From NCBI GenBank assembly GCA_937870685.1, contig CALMZX010000126.1:1-32664 (forward strand): 32,664 nucleotides of DNA, given 5' to 3'. Below, piece by piece: positions 24,692-32,664 of the stretch (position 1 is the stretch's first letter; each line of letters opens with the position of its first letter). This stretch comes from an uncultured Alphaproteobacteria bacterium (GTDB lineage: Bacteria > Pseudomonadota > Alphaproteobacteria > Rhizobiales > Aestuariivirgaceae). Under the pieces are notes generated by a model. The model made no database searches and had not been told where the DNA came from. It saw only the letters and a program-made list of their open reading frames with translations. The position numbers and the translations under genes were made by a program.

Positions 24692-25957
24692 TCAGGCCTT
24701 CCTGAACCGGGAAGCGATGGTGTTGTGGCTTTCCAGCGCCGACAGCTGCCCCACGGCGCTGAGCGAGGGCGAGTGGCCGGAGAAAATGCCATATGCCAGC
24801 GCCTTCACATCCTCGGGCGTCACGGCGCTGATGCGCTCCACCAGCGTGGACATTTCCGGCACGCTGCCAAAGGCGAGGTACTGCCGCGCGATCTGGTCGG
24901 CGCGCGACGAGGCGCTCTCAAGGTTCATGACAAGGCTGGCCTTGAGCTGGGCCTTGGCGCGGTCCACCTCTTTCACTGTCACCTGCTCGCCCATGGACAT
25001 CATCACCTTGGAGGTGAGGTCGATCAGTTCCGGGGTGTGTTCCGGCGAAGTGGCGGCATAGACGCCGAGTTGGCCCACATCCTCGTAGGATGTGCCGTAG
25101 GAGAACACGCTGTAGCAGAGGCCGCGCTTCTCGCGCACCTCCTGGAACAGCCGCGAGGACATGCCGCCGCCCAGAATGGCCGAGAGAACCTGCATCTGGT
25201 AGATGCGCGGGTCGCGGTAGTTGGGGGCGTTGAAGTTGAGCACGATGTGCGTCTGGTCGAGCGGCTTCTGCTCGGTTGCGGCACCCGCCGCGAAAATGGG
25301 GGAATGACGCTGCGGGGCATGGCCTTCGGCAAGATGGCCGAAGTGCTTGGCCGTTTCGCGGGCGAAGGCCTTGTGGTCGATGTTGCCTGCGGCACAGACG
25401 ACAATTCGCGACGCCCAGTAGTTGCGGTCGCGCCAGGCCGTCATCTGGCCCCGGCTCATGGTTTCGATCAGGCTGGCAGGACCGAGGATGGAGCGGCCCA
25501 GCGGATGGTCGCCAAAGCTCGCGGACTGGGCGAGGTCGAAGACGAGGTCGTCGGGCTGGTCCTTGGCGGCGGCGATTTCCTGCAGGATGACGTCGCGCTC
25601 ACGCTCCAGTTCATCTTCGTCGAGGGTCGAGTTCAGGAAAATGTCGGAGAGGATGTCGAGGGCAAGCTGCCAGTCATTCTTGAGGACGCGGGCATAGTAG
25701 GTTGTGGTTTCCATGCCGGTCGCGGCATTGATTTCGCCACCGGCGCTTTCGATTTCCTCGGCGATGCCCTGCGCGGTGCGGCGCCTGGTGCCCTTGAAGG
25801 CCATGTGTTCGAGGAAATGGGCGATGCCGTTTTCTTCCGGCAGTTCGTCGCGGGCTCCCGCCTTGACCCAGATTCCGAGTGCGACGGTTTCCAGGTGCGG
25901 CATGGTGTGTGTCAACACATGCAGCCCGTTCTCCAGCCGCGAGACCTCAACAGACAT
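24692..25957 (-). CDS. M16-family zinc peptidase
   Basis: 421-residue pitrilysin-type metallopeptidase, close to mitochondrial processing peptidase beta subunits and to alphaproteobacterial homologues. The inverted zinc motif HFLEH is at 47-51, with the third ligand E127 in ERDVILQEI, exactly 76 residues later as in active family members. GGGMSSRLFQEVREKRGLCYSV (about 270-290) is the conserved second-domain motif. No signal peptide, so cytoplasmic. The full family length is present. It follows thrC by 11 bases and precedes a GNAT gene by 12. The thrC-M16-GNAT order is recalled from other Hyphomicrobiales. Confidence 0.94.
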   Translation of the reverse strand: MSVEVSRLENGLHVLTHTMPHLETVALGIWVKAGARDELPEENGIAHFLEHMAFKGTRRRTAQGIAEEIESAGGEINAATGMETTTYYARVLKNDWQLALDILSDIFLNSTLDEDELERERDVILQEIAAAKDQPDDLVFDLAQSASFGDHPLGRSILGPASLIETMSRGQMTAWRDRNYWASRIVVCAAGNIDHKAFARETAKHFGHLAEGHAPQRHSPIFAAGAATEQKPLDQTHIVLNFNAPNYRDPRIYQMQVLSAILGGGMSSRLFQEVREKRGLCYSVFSYGTSYEDVGQLGVYAATSPEHTPELIDLTSKVMMSMGEQVTVKEVDRAKAQLKASLVMNLESASSRADQIARQYLAFGSVPEMSTLVERISAVTPEDVKALAYGIFSGHSPSLSAVGQLSALESHNTIASRFRKA

Positions 25958-25968
25958 AAACCCTCCCC

Positions 25969-27357
25969 TTACAGCGGGGCGCGGGCCTTGATGTGGTCCT
26001 TCACCGCTTCCACGCTGTTGGGAAGCACTGTGAAACTTTCCTGGGCCGTCATCAAGTGTTCAAATCGTTGGGGTAAACCGGGCCTTAGCCCTGCGGCTGC
26101 CTGGACCGCGTCCGGGAACTTGGCAGGGTGGGCGGTGGCCAGCGTCACCATGGGCGAGGTTCCGAGGTGCCTGCGGGCCACGGCCACGCCCACAGCGGTG
26201 TGCGGATCGAGCAGTTCGCCGGTTTCGGCGAGGATGGCGCGGATCGTTTCGGCCGTTTCCTTTTCCCCGGTGGCATCTGAATCAAACTCGTCACGGATCG
26301 ATTGCAGGGCGCTGGTGGCCAACGAGAAGGCCTGCGACTGCTTGAGGCCGTCCATGGCGCGCAGCACGGCTGATGCGTCCCGGTTGTTGGCGAGGAAGAC
26401 CAGGCGCTCGAAGTTGCTGGAGACCTGGATGTCCATGGAGGGGCTTGTCGTGGCATGGACGCCCTTCACCTCATAGCGCCCGGATTTCACGGTACGGTCG
26501 AGGATGTCGTTGGCGTTGGTGGCGATCACCAGCCGGTCAATGGGCAGGCCCATGCGCTTGGCCATGAGGCCCGCAAAGACATTGCCGAAGTTGCCGGTGG
26601 GCACGGTGAAGGAAATGGCGCGGTCGGGCGCACCCAGCGCAAGGCCTGCATAGATGTAGTAGGAGATCTGGGCCATGACGCGGACCCAGTTGATGGAGTT
26701 GACGCCGGCAAGGGTCATTTCATCGCGGAAGGCGTGGTCGTTGAAGAGAGCCTTCACGATGGATTGGCAATCATCGAAGGTGCCTTCCAGCGCGATGTTG
26801 TGGACATGGGGAGCACGCACCGTGGTCATCTGGCGGCGCTGCACGTCCGACACACGGCCATGGGGGTGAAGGATGTAGATCGAGGCGTTGCGGCTGTGGC
26901 GGAAGGCCTCGATGGCGGCCCCGCCAGTATCACCCGAGGTGGCACCGACGATGGTGGCGCGGCTGCGCGAGCGTTCCAGTGACCAGTCCATGAGGCGGGC
27001 GAGCAACTGCATCGCCACGTCCTTGAAGGCGATGGTCGGCCCGTGGAACAGTTCCAGCAGGAAGTGGTTTGCATCGAGCTGCTTCAGCGGCGTCACCGCC
27101 TTGTGGGCGAAGGTGGCGTAGGCCTCGTCCACCATGCGGCGCAACTCGCGGTCCGGGATCGCGCCTGCGGCGAAGCGGCTGGCCACGGCATAGGCCACAT
27201 CAGCGAAAGGCTTGCCGCGCAGCTCCTTCAGTTCGACCACCGAGAGCACCGGCACCTGGTCCGGAACATAAAGCCCGCCATCACGGGCAAGCCCGGAGAT
27301 CATGGCTTCTTCGAAGGAAAGCACGGGAGCCGTGCCGCGGGTGGAGACGTATTTCAT
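25969..27357 (-). CDS. thrC: threonine synthase
   Basis: PLP enzyme converting O-phospho-homoserine to threonine, the last step of threonine synthesis. 462 residues, the long gammaproteobacterial/yeast-like type. It starts MKYVSTRG and has the family signature LELFHGPTIAFKDVAMQ, where K112 binds PLP. GATSGDTGGAAIEAFR is the phosphate-binding loop, and TVPTGNFGNVFAG follows at about 250-262. The C-terminus is complete. The ribosome site is poor. A composite inverted repeat occupies 27382-27485 just upstream, between SURF1 and thrC, and may influence expression. Confidence 0.96.
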   Translation of the reverse strand: MKYVSTRGTAPVLSFEEAMISGLARDGGLYVPDQVPVLSVVELKELRGKPFADVAYAVASRFAAGAIPDRELRRMVDEAYATFAHKAVTPLKQLDANHFLLELFHGPTIAFKDVAMQLLARLMDWSLERSRSRATIVGATSGDTGGAAIEAFRHSRNASIYILHPHGRVSDVQRRQMTTVRAPHVHNIALEGTFDDCQSIVKALFNDHAFRDEMTLAGVNSINWVRVMAQISYYIYAGLALGAPDRAISFTVPTGNFGNVFAGLMAKRMGLPIDRLVIATNANDILDRTVKSGRYEVKGVHATTSPSMDIQVSSNFERLVFLANNRDASAVLRAMDGLKQSQAFSLATSALQSIRDEFDSDATGEKETAETIRAILAETGELLDPHTAVGVAVARRHLGTSPMVTLATAHPAKFPDAVQAAAGLRPGLPQRFEHLMTAQESFTVLPNSVEAVKDHIKARAPL

Positions 27358-27381
27358 GATGACACTTTCGAATGCGGAGCC

Positions 27382-27485
27382 GCCCCCTCAGCCCTTCGGG
27401 CAGCTCCCCCAGCAAGCTGGGTGAGCGTCAATCCTCTGCCCTCCCCCAGCTTGCTGGGGGAGGTGGCCGAAGGCCGGAGGGGGTC
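27382..27485. repeat. composite inverted repeat copy 4 (BIME-like)
   Basis: Left half (27382-27430) is GCCCCCTCA, stem GCCC-TTC-GGGC, then CTCCCCCAGC/GCTGGGTGAG. The right half (about 27437-27485) is CTCCCCCAGC/GCTGGGGGAG, stem GGCC-GAA-GGCC, then GGAGGGGGTC. The small left stem is GCCC/GGGC where the other copies have GTCC/GGAC, a compensating change. It lies between the SURF1 stop (27525) and the thrC ATG (27357), 24 bases from the latter. Confidence 0.9.
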
Positions 27486-27524
27486 TTCCGGATGGCAGGG
27501 CAATAGAGGGGCAGCCGGGTGACT

Positions 27525-28223
27525 TCAAGTTTTGTTGCGCCGCCACAGGAAGACCCCCGTCACCGCCAGCAGCGCCGCCGCCAGCCCGAACCAGGTGATG
27601 GCGTAGCCGAGGTGGTTGTTGCGCAAGCTGGCCTTGGGCGGATCGACCTGCAGTCCTTCCGTTCCGGGCGTTCCCGGCAGAAGATCAATGACGGCATAGT
27701 TGGGGTCAAGATGGGTGGCCCCGAACTGCGCCGTCATGGCTACCACGTCCCACCAGTACCAAAGGTTCTTGTCCGGCTGGTTGTCGACATCAAAGCGTCC
27801 GCGGCCTTCGGCGTGCCAGTGCAGGAGGCCGGTGATCTCGATCTCGCCCTGGGGGGGCGGCGGCAAGGGCTGGCCGTCCGCGAGGCGGCCCCGGTTCACC
27901 AGCACGGGCGAACCATGCGGCTGCTCGAATCCATGGACCAGCTGCCAGCCCGGCCCGCCGTTCACCACGGCAATGACCCGCAGGGGCTCGCGCGCCGCAA
28001 AATGACCCAGTGCCTTCACCTTGCGGAATTGCGTGTTCCCACCGTTGATCTCCAGGTTGAGGGCCTCGTCCAGCGGGATGGCTTCCGCCGCCATGCCGGC
28101 CTCGATGGCGGCAATCAGCTTTTCCTTCCATGCCAGACGCTTGACCTGCCAGACGCCGAGCGACAGCAGGATGGCGAGGCCTAGACCTGACGCAAGCAGA
28201 ACGGGCCAGAGGCGTGGCTTCAT
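27525..28223 (-). CDS. SURF1 family cytochrome oxidase assembly protein
   Basis: 232-residue inner-membrane protein that helps insert heme a into subunit I of aa3-type cytochrome c oxidase. Topology matches SURF1: one N-terminal membrane segment (about 6-24) ending LGVWQVKRLAWKEKLI, a periplasmic domain with GPGWQLVHGFEQPHGSPVLVNRG, and a C-terminal membrane segment (NHLGYAITWFGLAAALLAVTGVFLW). The ATG overlaps the DUF983 stop by 4 bases. Belongs with the oxidase cluster to its right. Confidence 0.93.
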   Translation of the reverse strand: MKPRLWPVLLASGLGLAILLSLGVWQVKRLAWKEKLIAAIEAGMAAEAIPLDEALNLEINGGNTQFRKVKALGHFAAREPLRVIAVVNGGPGWQLVHGFEQPHGSPVLVNRGRLADGQPLPPPPQGEIEITGLLHWHAEGRGRFDVDNQPDKNLWYWWDVVAMTAQFGATHLDPNYAVIDLLPGTPGTEGLQVDPPKASLRNNHLGYAITWFGLAAALLAVTGVFLWRRNKT

Positions 28224-28591
28224 TTCGCGATGCGTCCTTCATGGGCGTTGGTCTTCCATTGCTGGGCGAGCAGCATGCCCTTCACCGGGCGCAGCATCAG
28301 TGTGGGGATGATGATGAGCGTGGGAATGGCGATCAGCACATGCACCCACCAGGCCGGACGGTAGGCCACCTCGATGCCGAGGATGGAGCCCACACCCACC
28401 ACACAGGCAAAGAGCATCACGAACCAGGCCGCGCCGTCTCCAGCATCGGCAAAGGAAAAATCCAGCCCGCAGGACGGGCACGACTTCGCCACCTTGAGGT
28501 AGCCCGCAAAGAACTTGCCCCGGCCACAGCGCGGGCAGGTTCCGGCAAGGCCTGCTTTCACGGGCGAGATGTCGGGGTAGTAGTTGTCCAT
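28220..28591 (-). CDS. DUF983 family membrane protein
   Basis: 123-residue protein with an N-terminal zinc-ribbon-like pair of CxxC motifs (C19/C22 in CPRCGRGKFF and C38/C41 in CPSCG), followed by two hydrophobic segments (about 54-74 and 83-101). DUF983 genes commonly sit in alphaproteobacterial cox clusters between ctaE and SURF1, as here, so an oxidase assembly role is likely but unproven. A GAGGG ribosome site precedes the ATG. The inverted repeat TTCGCGG/CCGCGAA and a hairpin lie in the 116-base gap upstream. Confidence 0.88.
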   Translation of the reverse strand: MDNYYPDISPVKAGLAGTCPRCGRGKFFAGYLKVAKSCPSCGLDFSFADAGDGAAWFVMLFACVVGVGSILGIEVAYRPAWWVHVLIAIPTLIIIPTLMLRPVKGMLLAQQWKTNAHEGRIAK

Positions 28592-28662
28592 GATTTTCCC
28601 TCTTGCGGATGTTTCGCGGAACGTTGGCTGTGCAAGAGCCGCGAAGGGACTTTCTCAAACAG

Positions 28663-28687
28663 AAATGGCCGGGAAACCCGGCCATTT
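28663..28687 (-). terminator. perfect hairpin between ctaE and DUF983
   Basis: AAATGGCCGGG (28663-28673), three-base loop, CCCGGCCATTT (28677-28687): an 11-bp perfect stem. On the minus strand it is followed by CTGTTTG, a weak U-tail. It begins 21 bases past the ctaE stop, so it may end or attenuate the cox transcript before DUF983-SURF1-thrC. Confidence 0.65.
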
Positions 28688-28707
28688 CAAGAAGCGGTTG
28701 GCGTGGC

Positions 28708-29568
28708 TCAGTGACCCGCGGGGATCGCCGCGCCGTAGGACCCCCAGATGTAGATGGCGGCAAAGAGGAAGAGCCAGACCACGTCCACGAAGTGCCAGTA
28801 CCAGGCGGCGGCTTCGAAACCGAAGTGCTGTTGCGGGGTGAAGTGACCCTTCATGGCGCGGAACAGGCAGACGATGAGGAAGATGGTGCCGATGATCACG
28901 TGGAAGCCGTGGAAGCCGGTGGCCATGAAGAAGGTCGAGCCATAGATGTTGCCGTCGCGGAAGGCGAAGGCCGCATGGGCATATTCATAGGCCTGCACGA
29001 TGGTGAAGATCACGCCGAGCACGACCGTCAGGATCAGGCCGTTGATCAGGCCCTTTCGGTCGTTGTTCAGGAGCGCATGGTGGGCCCACGTCACGGTGGT
29101 GCCGGAGGTCAGCAGGATCAGCGTGTTGATGAGCGGCAGGTGCCACGGATCGAAGATCTTGGTGGCTTCACCGCCCACGGGTGCCGGTGGCCAGACGCCG
29201 CCGGTTGCCGCCACGCGCGCGGCCTGGATGGCTTCGCCGCTGAACAGGCTGGCATCGAAATAGGCCCAGAACCAGGCGACAAAGAACATCACTTCCGAGG
29301 CGATGAAGAGCAGCATGCCGTAGCGCAGGTGCAACGAGACGACCGGCGTGTGGTCGCCCTTGTGGGCCTCGATGATGACATCGCGCCACCACATGAACAT
29401 GGTGTAGAGCACGAGCGCGAGGCCGATGAGCGCCACGATGGAGGTGCCGCCATGCATCCAGACGATGGCGCCGATGGCGAGGATCAGCGCCGACATGGAG
29501 CCCACGAAGGGCCACGGCGACGGATCGACGAGATGGTAGTCATGGTTCTTGGCGTGCGCGTCGGCCAT
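28708..29568 (-). CDS. ctaE: cytochrome c oxidase subunit III
   Basis: 286-residue inner-membrane subunit of aa3-type cytochrome c oxidase, with seven predicted membrane segments. It stabilises subunit I and its proton uptake. Recognisable regions are [18 protein letters not shown] at the N-terminus, [37 protein letters not shown] with the conserved glutamate, [15 protein letters not shown], and the ending [21 protein letters not shown]. Full length. It follows ctaG by 11 bases. Confidence 0.96.
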   Translation of the reverse strand: MADAHAKNHDYHLVDPSPWPFVGSMSALILAIGAIVWMHGGTSIVALIGLALVLYTMFMWWRDVIIEAHKGDHTPVVSLHLRYGMLLFIASEVMFFVAWFWAYFDASLFSGEAIQAARVAATGGVWPPAPVGGEATKIFDPWHLPLINTLILLTSGTTVTWAHHALLNNDRKGLINGLILTVVLGVIFTIVQAYEYAHAAFAFRDGNIYGSTFFMATGFHGFHVIIGTIFLIVCLFRAMKGHFTPQQHFGFEAAAWYWHFVDVVWLFLFAAIYIWGSYGAAIPAGH

Positions 29569-29579
29569 GGGTTCGCTCC

Positions 29580-30158
29580 TTAATTGGTCTTGAGAGCCGC
29601 CTGGTCGTTGGCGGTCTTGTTGGTGGCGGGATAGAAAGTATAGGACAAGGTGATCTCGCGGATGCTCCGGGTATCAGGGTCCTGCAACAGGGCGGGATCA
29701 ACGAAAAACTGCACCGGCATCTCGACCCGCTGACCCGGCTTCAAAAGCTGCTCGGTGAAGCAGAAGCACTCGATCTTGTTGAAGTAGACACCCGCTTCCG
29801 GCGGCGTCACGTTGAACACGGCAGTGCCGGTGGAATCGGCAGTCGTGTTGTTGGTGGCAACGAAATGCGCCAGCACAGGTTCGCCGATGCGCACGTCCAT
29901 GGTGGCCTGCGCGGCATGAAAGCCCCAGCCCAGTTCGTGCGCCACATTGGCATCGAAACGCACGGAGATCATTTTGTCGGTGGCGGGGGCGCTCGTGCCC
30001 TCGGCGCGCTGCGTGGTGCCACCAAAGCCCGTGACCTGGCAGAACAGCGTGTAGAGCGGAACCGAGGCATAGGCGAGGCCGAGCATGGTCACGGCAACGC
30101 CTGCGGCAATCCCGGCGACGCGCCTGTTCTTGCGGTTCATGTCCGGAGTTGGTGTCAC
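29580..30158 (-). CDS. ctaG: cytochrome c oxidase assembly protein CtaG/Cox11
   Basis: 192-residue copper chaperone delivering copper to the CuB centre of subunit I. One membrane anchor (about 13-37) with C40 just after it, then a periplasmic beta-barrel domain. The copper motif is [12 protein letters not shown] (C131 and C133). FFVDPALL and ITLSYTFY near the end are typical. The GTG at 30158 overlaps the TGA of the small upstream gene by 4 bases, so it is taken as the start; the ATG at 30140 (MNRKNRR) is the alternative. Confidence 0.94.
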   Translation of the reverse strand: MTPTPDMNRKNRRVAGIAAGVAVTMLGLAYASVPLYTLFCQVTGFGGTTQRAEGTSAPATDKMISVRFDANVAHELGWGFHAAQATMDVRIGEPVLAHFVATNNTTADSTGTAVFNVTPPEAGVYFNKIECFCFTEQLLKPGQRVEMPVQFFVDPALLQDPDTRSIREITLSYTFYPATNKTANDQAALKTN

Positions 30159-30310
30159 AGGGCGCGTTCCCCCACGGAGCCACCAAGGCGCACCAGCGTG
30201 CTGACGAAGAAGATCACCATCAGCGCGGCCAGCACAATGGCCAGCACGATGGAGCGCTTGCGGCGGCGGGCCATGTCTTCGGGCGAAAAGGGCTGCACGG
30301 GTTCAGCCAT
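30155..30310 (-). CDS. small single-span protein of the cox cluster (CoxF-like)
   Basis: 51 residues, [20 protein letters not shown] then one membrane segment (about 21-42) and a short tail. It lies between ctaB and ctaG, where other alphaproteobacteria also carry a small membrane protein sometimes called CoxF. The ATG shares its A with the ctaB TGA, and its own TGA overlaps the ctaG GTG, so all three are translationally coupled. This coupling and the conserved position make it a real gene despite its size. Molecular role is unknown; oxidase assembly is inferred. Confidence 0.82.
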   Translation of the reverse strand: MAEPVQPFSPEDMARRRKRSIVLAIVLAALMVIFFVSTLVRLGGSVGERAL

Positions 30311-31254
30311 CACAGCAGTCCTCCGAAAGCCGGAAGCCCGGTCAGCTTTTCCACGAGGATCAAGGCAAACAGGGCAAAGAGCCAGAGAATGGAGAACCCG
30401 AACAGCGTCTTGCAAGCCTTGTCTTCGGCCTCGCGGGTTGCGGCGCGGTAGACGGTCACGGCATCGCGCAGGAACTTGGCCGTGAGGATCACGGCGCCTG
30501 CGGCGTAGAGGTAACCCGCCGTGCCCGTGGCCAGCGGCAAGGCCGCCGTCGGCAGCAGCAGCAGCGAATAGATGAGAATCTGCTTCTTGGTTTCTGCGCG
30601 ACCCGCCACGTTGGGCAGCATGGGCACGCCAGCCTTTTCGTAATCGCCCTCGCGGAACAGGGCCAGGGCCCAGAAGTGCGGCGGCGTCCACATGAAGATG
30701 AGCAGGAACAGCGCAATGGCGCCGGCATCAATGGTGCCGGTCACGGCGCACCAGGCGATCATCGGCGGGAAGGCGCCTGCGGCGCCGCCGATCACGATGT
30801 TCTGCGCGGTGCGGCGCTTCAGGCCCATGGTATAGACAACGACGTAGAAGAAGATGGTGAAGGCGAGCAACAGCGCCGCGGGCACCGACACCAGCAGACC
30901 CAGCATCAGGACGGACGCGGCGGAGAGCGCAAGGCCATAGCCCAGGGCTTCGCCGGGTTCGACCGCGCCGGAGGGAATCGGGCGCTTGGCCGTCCGCTTC
31001 ATGACAGCGTCAATGTCGGCATCGTACCACATGTTGAGGGCACCCGACGCGCCACCACCCAATGCGATGCAGAGGATGGTGACAAAGCCGAGCCACGGGT
31101 GGATGTGCCCCGGAGCGGCGAACAGGCCAACGACGGCCGTGAAAACCACAAGCGACATCACCCGCGGCTTGAGCAGCGCGATGTAGTCGCCAGCGGTTCC
31201 CTGGCCGCCGGAGGCGGTCAGGGAACGTGCCGTATGGGCCGTGCCCGTCGTCAT
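30310..31254 (-). CDS. ctaB: heme O synthase (protoheme IX farnesyltransferase)
   Basis: 314-residue inner-membrane prenyltransferase adding a farnesyl group to heme b to make heme O, the precursor of heme a for the oxidase. It has the UbiA-family aspartate motif [21 protein letters not shown] (N74, D78, D82), a second acidic loop at [15 protein letters not shown] (about 197-211), and about eight hydrophobic segments. It starts 19 bases after ctaD. Complete. Confidence 0.96.
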   Translation of the reverse strand: MTTGTAHTARSLTASGGQGTAGDYIALLKPRVMSLVVFTAVVGLFAAPGHIHPWLGFVTILCIALGGGASGALNMWYDADIDAVMKRTAKRPIPSGAVEPGEALGYGLALSAASVLMLGLLVSVPAALLLAFTIFFYVVVYTMGLKRRTAQNIVIGGAAGAFPPMIAWCAVTGTIDAGAIALFLLIFMWTPPHFWALALFREGDYEKAGVPMLPNVAGRAETKKQILIYSLLLLPTAALPLATGTAGYLYAAGAVILTAKFLRDAVTVYRAATREAEDKACKTLFGFSILWLFALFALILVEKLTGLPAFGGLL

Positions 31255-31273
31255 GCGAATGTTCCTGCCGCCG

Positions 31274-32664
<1,391 letters not shown>

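Noticed and set aside
24662-26476. 604-codon plus-strand frame across the M16 peptidase and thrC
   Set aside because: Both minus-strand genes are complete with active-site motifs, and the plus frame has no family match.
28613-28645. inverted repeat TTCGCGG/CCGCGAA upstream of DUF983
   Set aside because: 7-bp arms separated by 19 bases can occur by chance in GC-rich DNA, and no regulator or promoter fits clearly.

Overview
The window reads as chromosomal DNA from an alphaproteobacterium, most likely in or near Hyphomicrobiales (Rhizobiales). Base composition is GC-rich throughout. Lineage markers are GapR (DUF2312) next to a DUF1244 gene, a DUF1036 gene directly before pyruvate kinase, a zinc-free 41-residue bL36, a rhizobial-type MatB, and a heme-copper oxidase cluster in the order ctaD-ctaB-small membrane protein-ctaG-ctaE-DUF983-SURF1-thrC-M16 peptidase. 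The genus cannot be told from the sequence alone. No tRNA, rRNA, CRISPR array, transposase or phage gene was seen.

Layout. 1-1205 (-) is the N-terminal part of an M3 zinc oligopeptidase, divergent from an NtrC-type response regulator (1418-2899). The gap between them holds two copies of a 16-bp near-palindrome. 2999-6834 (+) carries two envelope/murein genes, a YcbB-like L,D-transpeptidase and a YcbK-like DUF882 protein, closed by a strong terminator. 6921-10499 (-) is a TetR regulator plus a three-part exporter (adaptor, FtsX-like permease, ATPase). 10590-11182 (-) is gapR with DUF1244. 11385-13267 (+) is DUF1036 plus pyk. 13269-15184 (-) is an arsenic operon, arsR-arsC-acr3. 15250-16072 (-) holds a TPR lipid- or periplasm-side protein and rpmJ, each gene separated by clear signals.

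16187-18770 is the most unusual stretch. A DUF559 endonuclease gene lies between two nearly identical ~110-bp composite inverted repeats, and its last 17 codons are part of one repeat. Two more copies of the repeat family lie upstream of matB and of thrC. The paired stems differ between copies by compensating base changes, as in REP/BIME elements.

18775-20064 (-) holds a Prx5-type peroxiredoxin and a DsbD-alpha-like periplasmic protein, followed by yqgE (+) and a 1093-residue membrane c-di-GMP phosphodiesterase (-) with a degenerate GGDEF domain. From 24110 to the right end everything is on the minus strand: the aa3-type cytochrome c oxidase biogenesis cluster (ctaD at the right edge, truncated), SURF1, then threonine synthase, an M16 peptidase and a GNAT acetyltransferase.

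No stretch over 300 bases lacks a gene. Function calls come from motifs read by eye and from recall of families; no database search was run.
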